The position numbers and the translations under genes were made by a program. The notes below the pieces were generated by a model. The model did not search any database. It had not been told where the DNA came from and was given only the letters and a program-made list of their open reading frames with translations. From Alitta virens (lineage: Eukaryota; Annelida; Polychaeta; Phyllodocida; Nereididae), in the NCBI GenBank assembly GCA_932294295.1, contig OW028580.1, positions 13,049,374-13,113,373 on the forward strand: a stretch of DNA of 64,000 nucleotides, written 5' to 3'. Shown in pieces: positions 61,011 to 64,000 of the stretch; position 1 is the stretch's first letter; every line of letters starts with the position of its first letter.

Positions 61011-61526
61011 AAAAGTGGAAACGATAAATATATTTAGCTGTGATAATATATTTGGTTATCTTGTAATCTAATCATATACGACGGTTAATAAATTATATAT
61101 GTACAATCAAATAACTTCGCAATGTTGTAAAACAATGGTGCTAAATATGTTGTAACAGCATTGCAATACATTATCTCATATTGATTTGCTGAGATGTGAC
61201 TTACACCGTGTTTTTTCCCCAAGGTTTTTTTTATTGAAATCAGTGAAAAATTATAATTTATAACATAATTCTCCATTTAACAAACATCACAGTAGCATTG
61301 TAGTAGTTAGCTTGCAGATCTATGCAAAAAGTGATTTAGAGATTACATGAGCCCCATTAGCCACATATACATCAAAATTTAGTGAGGCTGTCAGCCGACT
61401 TAGAGTAATATTTTTTATCATGGTGCTATTTTAATACACGTATGATATTATCTACTGGCCAATGCATTGAATTAATGTTGAATGGAATCAAGCTTAAAAC
61501 GTCCATTTAAACACATTTTGATTTGT
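61011..61526. other. 3' flank of the second SLC23 copy
   Basis: No feature recognised. Confidence 0.4.
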
Positions 61527-62201
61527 TCATGTTTTACAATTTCTGCATTTGCAGCATAACTTTGAGAAAATTCCATCTTTGTAAAGAGTGCTTATTGGCA
61601 CATATTGCAAGAAAGTTGGCCATGAAACATTTTTGCAGCAGGGAAAGTTGAATTCATAAACTTCAAGTCCTTCCGTTTTCTTTTCACTTTTTCCTTGGCT
61701 TGGTGCATAAGTGCCACTTTCCAGCGATTTTGTTACATCGGTTGATTCTGATTTGACGAATCCCCTGTCTTTTCGCGAACCTAAAAATAAGACATCCGTT
61801 GTTTTAGTTATTAATGTGTAATTATAAATGTAATGAACTAGTGAGAATACACCTCTAATTAGTGTCACCATAATATCAGTTAAATTCACAATCTAGATCT
61901 GTTTTATTCAAACATTTCACTTTCTACTGATAACAAAAAATGATGTCAAAAGATTTTGTAAAAATTATCCAATGTAAGTTCTTGTCTATCGGTGTAATAT
62001 TTTACCAGCGCACTTCATAACAATGGAAACTGCAGTTAGTCTGCCCTTGATTGTTGCAGTTTTGACATAATTTAATACAATTTAAAGGATATAAAATGTA
62101 TAGATCATTCTCACCAGGAAGAATATTGTCCAACAGGAACCCAGTCACTCCTCCCAGTAAAGGACCATTCTTCAGCAGAACCTCCAAAATTCCTGTGTTA
62201 T
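61527..62201 (-). CDS. SLC23: second SLC23 copy, last two exons only
   Basis: Exons 61527-61780 (TGA at 61527-61529) and 62115-62201. The first is GSRKDRGF ... EGLEVYEFNFPCCKNVSWP and a Cys-rich end (CCKCRNCKT). The second is TGILEVLLKNGPLLGGVTGF plus LLDNILPG, 87 nt, exactly the length and phase of exon 47484-47570 in the first copy. Splice sites are intact (acceptor CTGAAAG, donor GTGAGA). The exons expected further upstream (TM8-TM10 region) are not found before 64000; instead the duplicated early exon follows. Either the rest lies beyond the window, or the locus is rearranged or misassembled. Confidence 0.85.
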
Positions 62202-62242
62202 CTTTCAGAAACAAAGAGGACTGTAGTGTTTTTACTCTAAAG

Positions 62243-62481
62243 CACTGTGTGTCATCCCCTCACAGCCCAGCAACCTGATAATGTACATGTTTTGCTCGTT
62301 TACTCATCTAAAGTAAATAAATCAATTTCTTTTATAGTCTATAGGCTGGTTTATGGTATTAAAGGTCTAACAATGAAATTACAGAATAATTAGATGTTCA
62401 CGTGCTGAGTTTACACAATTCTTATCTGACAAGCAGATAATTAAAAAAAATTGCCTTAACTAAAAAAATATGAATCCGTTG
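62243..62481. mobile_element. MITE (family Q), partial inverted copy
   Basis: Begins CACTGTGTGTCATCCCCTCA and runs through CTATAGGCTGG, TTAGATGTTCACGTG and GACAAGCAGATAATT to TATGAATCC, where it stops exactly at the edge of the duplicated block (62482). It is inverted relative to copies 1 and 2. Confidence 0.85.
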
Positions 62482-62624
62482 ACTTGAAGGAAGGTGGTCA
62501 GTCCTACAAAGAAGAGACTCGTTGATATCAGGGTGACTAAGACCTCAGAGTTTGGTTCTGCACACACACTGAGGTAGGTCAGGAAAGCTGTGCTGAGGGA
62601 GCCGCTGATTGTCCCAAAGATCAC
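62482..62624 (-). pseudogene. duplicated SLC23 exon lacking its splice donor
   Basis: Same as exon 54273-54430 (acceptor TTTACAG, GTISGSLSTAFLTYLSVCAE) but without the last 15 nt and the GTAAAT donor, because the duplicated block starts inside the exon. It cannot splice normally as written. Confidence 0.88.
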
Positions 62625-62798
62625 CTGTAAAAAATTTGTAAAGCTAGCAATGATTTATCTCCAGGGTTTCATAGATTAAATTTGTTAATTGTTTTTTTCA
62701 TTTTACTGATGTGAACATCCACATGTCATAATTATCCGCATCTTTAACGTTTACATTATGCAGTTCCATAGATCCTGATTTCATGTGATTCTGATCTA

Positions 62799-63634
62799 TA
62801 ATTTCTTGTAACTGGTAGGCATCAAACCCCTAAGGTACCTGTAGAGAATAGAATATACGAGAAATGTACAAGTAGTGAAGTAGAAGATGAAATTCATTAT
62901 ATCATTACTTGTAGCTCTAATAAATCGCTAAGGGACCAACTTTTTCAAAAAGCAAAAGATTTAATACCTGAGTTTGAAAATTCAAACACCTTTGAGAAAT
63001 TTAAAGCATTGCTAACTTGTAGAGAACCTAAAGTTATACATGCATTAGGGGATTTCTTAAATAAAAGTATGTAAATAACACATGTCTATACAGTAGGAAA
63101 TTCTCTTTGAAATTATTTCAATTTTTAAAACAGACAAAATAATCTGTCCCTAGTAACCTGATAAAATAGAATGATAGCAGATCTCAAATGCAATGGGCTC
63201 CCAACACTACCCATCCCCAACCGCCCAAGGAAAAGTGACAATTCACTGGACATTTATTTTTCAGAAGATGATACATATCAGTATTAATTTAATAATTTTT
63301 ATGGACACAGTGTGATGAGAGCAGGACTCTAATATTCTGGGACCAGATTTGTATATAATTGTATTGTGTTTTTCGTTTTATAATTTGAATCCCAAATCAG
63401 TATTATTTTTGAGTAGTATAGTTGTTTGATACGTGTAGTAAAGTTGTTTATCATGCTTATATGCTATGAAATAACCAGTAACACGTGATATGTTTAGTAC
63501 AGTTTTGTTATATGTTTTAAATGAATCTGTAATATGCTAGAAATGTGTAGTATAGTACTGTATATATGTCTATGAATTGTAAAAATGACGAATAGGTCAA
63601 TACTGACCATACTGTCAATAAAAGTTTATATATA
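62799..63634 (+). pseudogene. retroelement 3'-end remnant, duplicated copy
   Basis: Same as 54605-55440 at an offset of 8194, with the same frame ending in DFLNKSM and the same AATAAA-containing tail. Confidence 0.65.
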
Positions 63635-63650
63635 TATCTCATTTAAAATG

Positions 63651-63694
<44 letters not shown>

Positions 63695-64000
63695 CATTTT
63701 AAATGAGATTTTGTAAGTTATTACATGACATATTATCAATATTTCAGCATAGATTCAGATTTATTTATTTTCCTAAAGCAATAAAAATTTACATGAATAC
63801 TGTTAAAAAAAAAGAAGCTTTAAGTAGACGCTCTCGAGCATAGATTTGCAAGTCAAGACAGAAAACTGTGTGCTGTCGCCTAACAGCCCAGCGACCTAAT
63901 TATGAACATTCTTTGCTAGTTTACCTAGTTAAACAATATTATTAAACTATGTAGCTGATAGGCTGAGAATAGATTTGAGAAATCTTGTCTTAAAAATACT

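Larger units (their letters stand above)
62482..64000. repeat. 1.52-kb direct duplication, copy 2 (runs off the window)
   Basis: Matches 54288-55806 at a constant offset of 8194. The copy still matches at the last base of the window, so its true length is unknown. Confidence 0.95.

Overview
This 64 kb window is genomic DNA from an invertebrate animal. I cannot name the species. It is AT-rich, with small exons (mostly 60-250 bp), GT-AG introns and vertebrate-like gene families. There are no bacterial operons and no CRISPR. Everything below was read by eye from the sequence; no alignment or database search was run.

Genes. (1) 2142-27524, minus strand: a complete 33-exon ABCC1/MRP1-type ABC transporter. 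I traced every exon; the joined frame is 4713 nt (1570 residues plus stop) with layout TMD0-L0-TMD1-NBD1-linker-TMD2-NBD2. (2) 46286-56364, minus strand: a 12-exon SLC23-type (nucleobase/ascorbate) transporter. All splice sites fit, but it carries an in-frame TGA and an apparent 1-nt frameshift. (3) 61527-62201, minus strand: the last two exons of a second SLC23 copy. A decayed SLC23 exon also lies at 44726-44769. A ~1.52 kb block containing an early SLC23 exon (54288-55806) recurs with no offset change at 62482-64000, upstream of the second copy and in the wrong exon order. This is either a recent segmental duplication or an assembly fault.

Mobile DNA fills the rest. A 4685-bp PIF/Harbinger transposon (37716-42400) has 45-bp matching terminal inverted repeats and a TAA target duplication. 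It carries a two-exon Myb-like accessory gene and a disabled transposase. A 5'-truncated LINE with RT and RNase H (16579-19689) sits in an ABCC intron. A tRNA-derived SINE is present in 13 full or partial copies, and its 3' tail resembles the LINE tail, suggesting a SINE/LINE partnership. At least seven families of short inverted-repeat elements (MITE-like), two minisatellites and several AT palindromes were also found.

Layout: 1-2100, ABCC 3' flank with a SINE and an unrecognised broken ORF; 2.1-27.5 kb, ABCC gene; 27.5-37.7 kb, intergenic repeats including a CRE-bearing palindromic element; 37.7-42.4 kb, Harbinger; 42.4-46.3 kb, repeats and the SLC23 relic; 46.3-56.4 kb, SLC23 gene; 56.4-61.5 kb, mostly gene-free with a 31-bp minisatellite and an RT relic; 61.5-64 kb, second SLC23 fragment and the duplicated block. 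The two transporter genes share a strand but show no other sign of co-regulation. Insertions often touch gene structure, most strikingly a LINE-tail insertion whose target-site duplication copied an ABCC splice donor.
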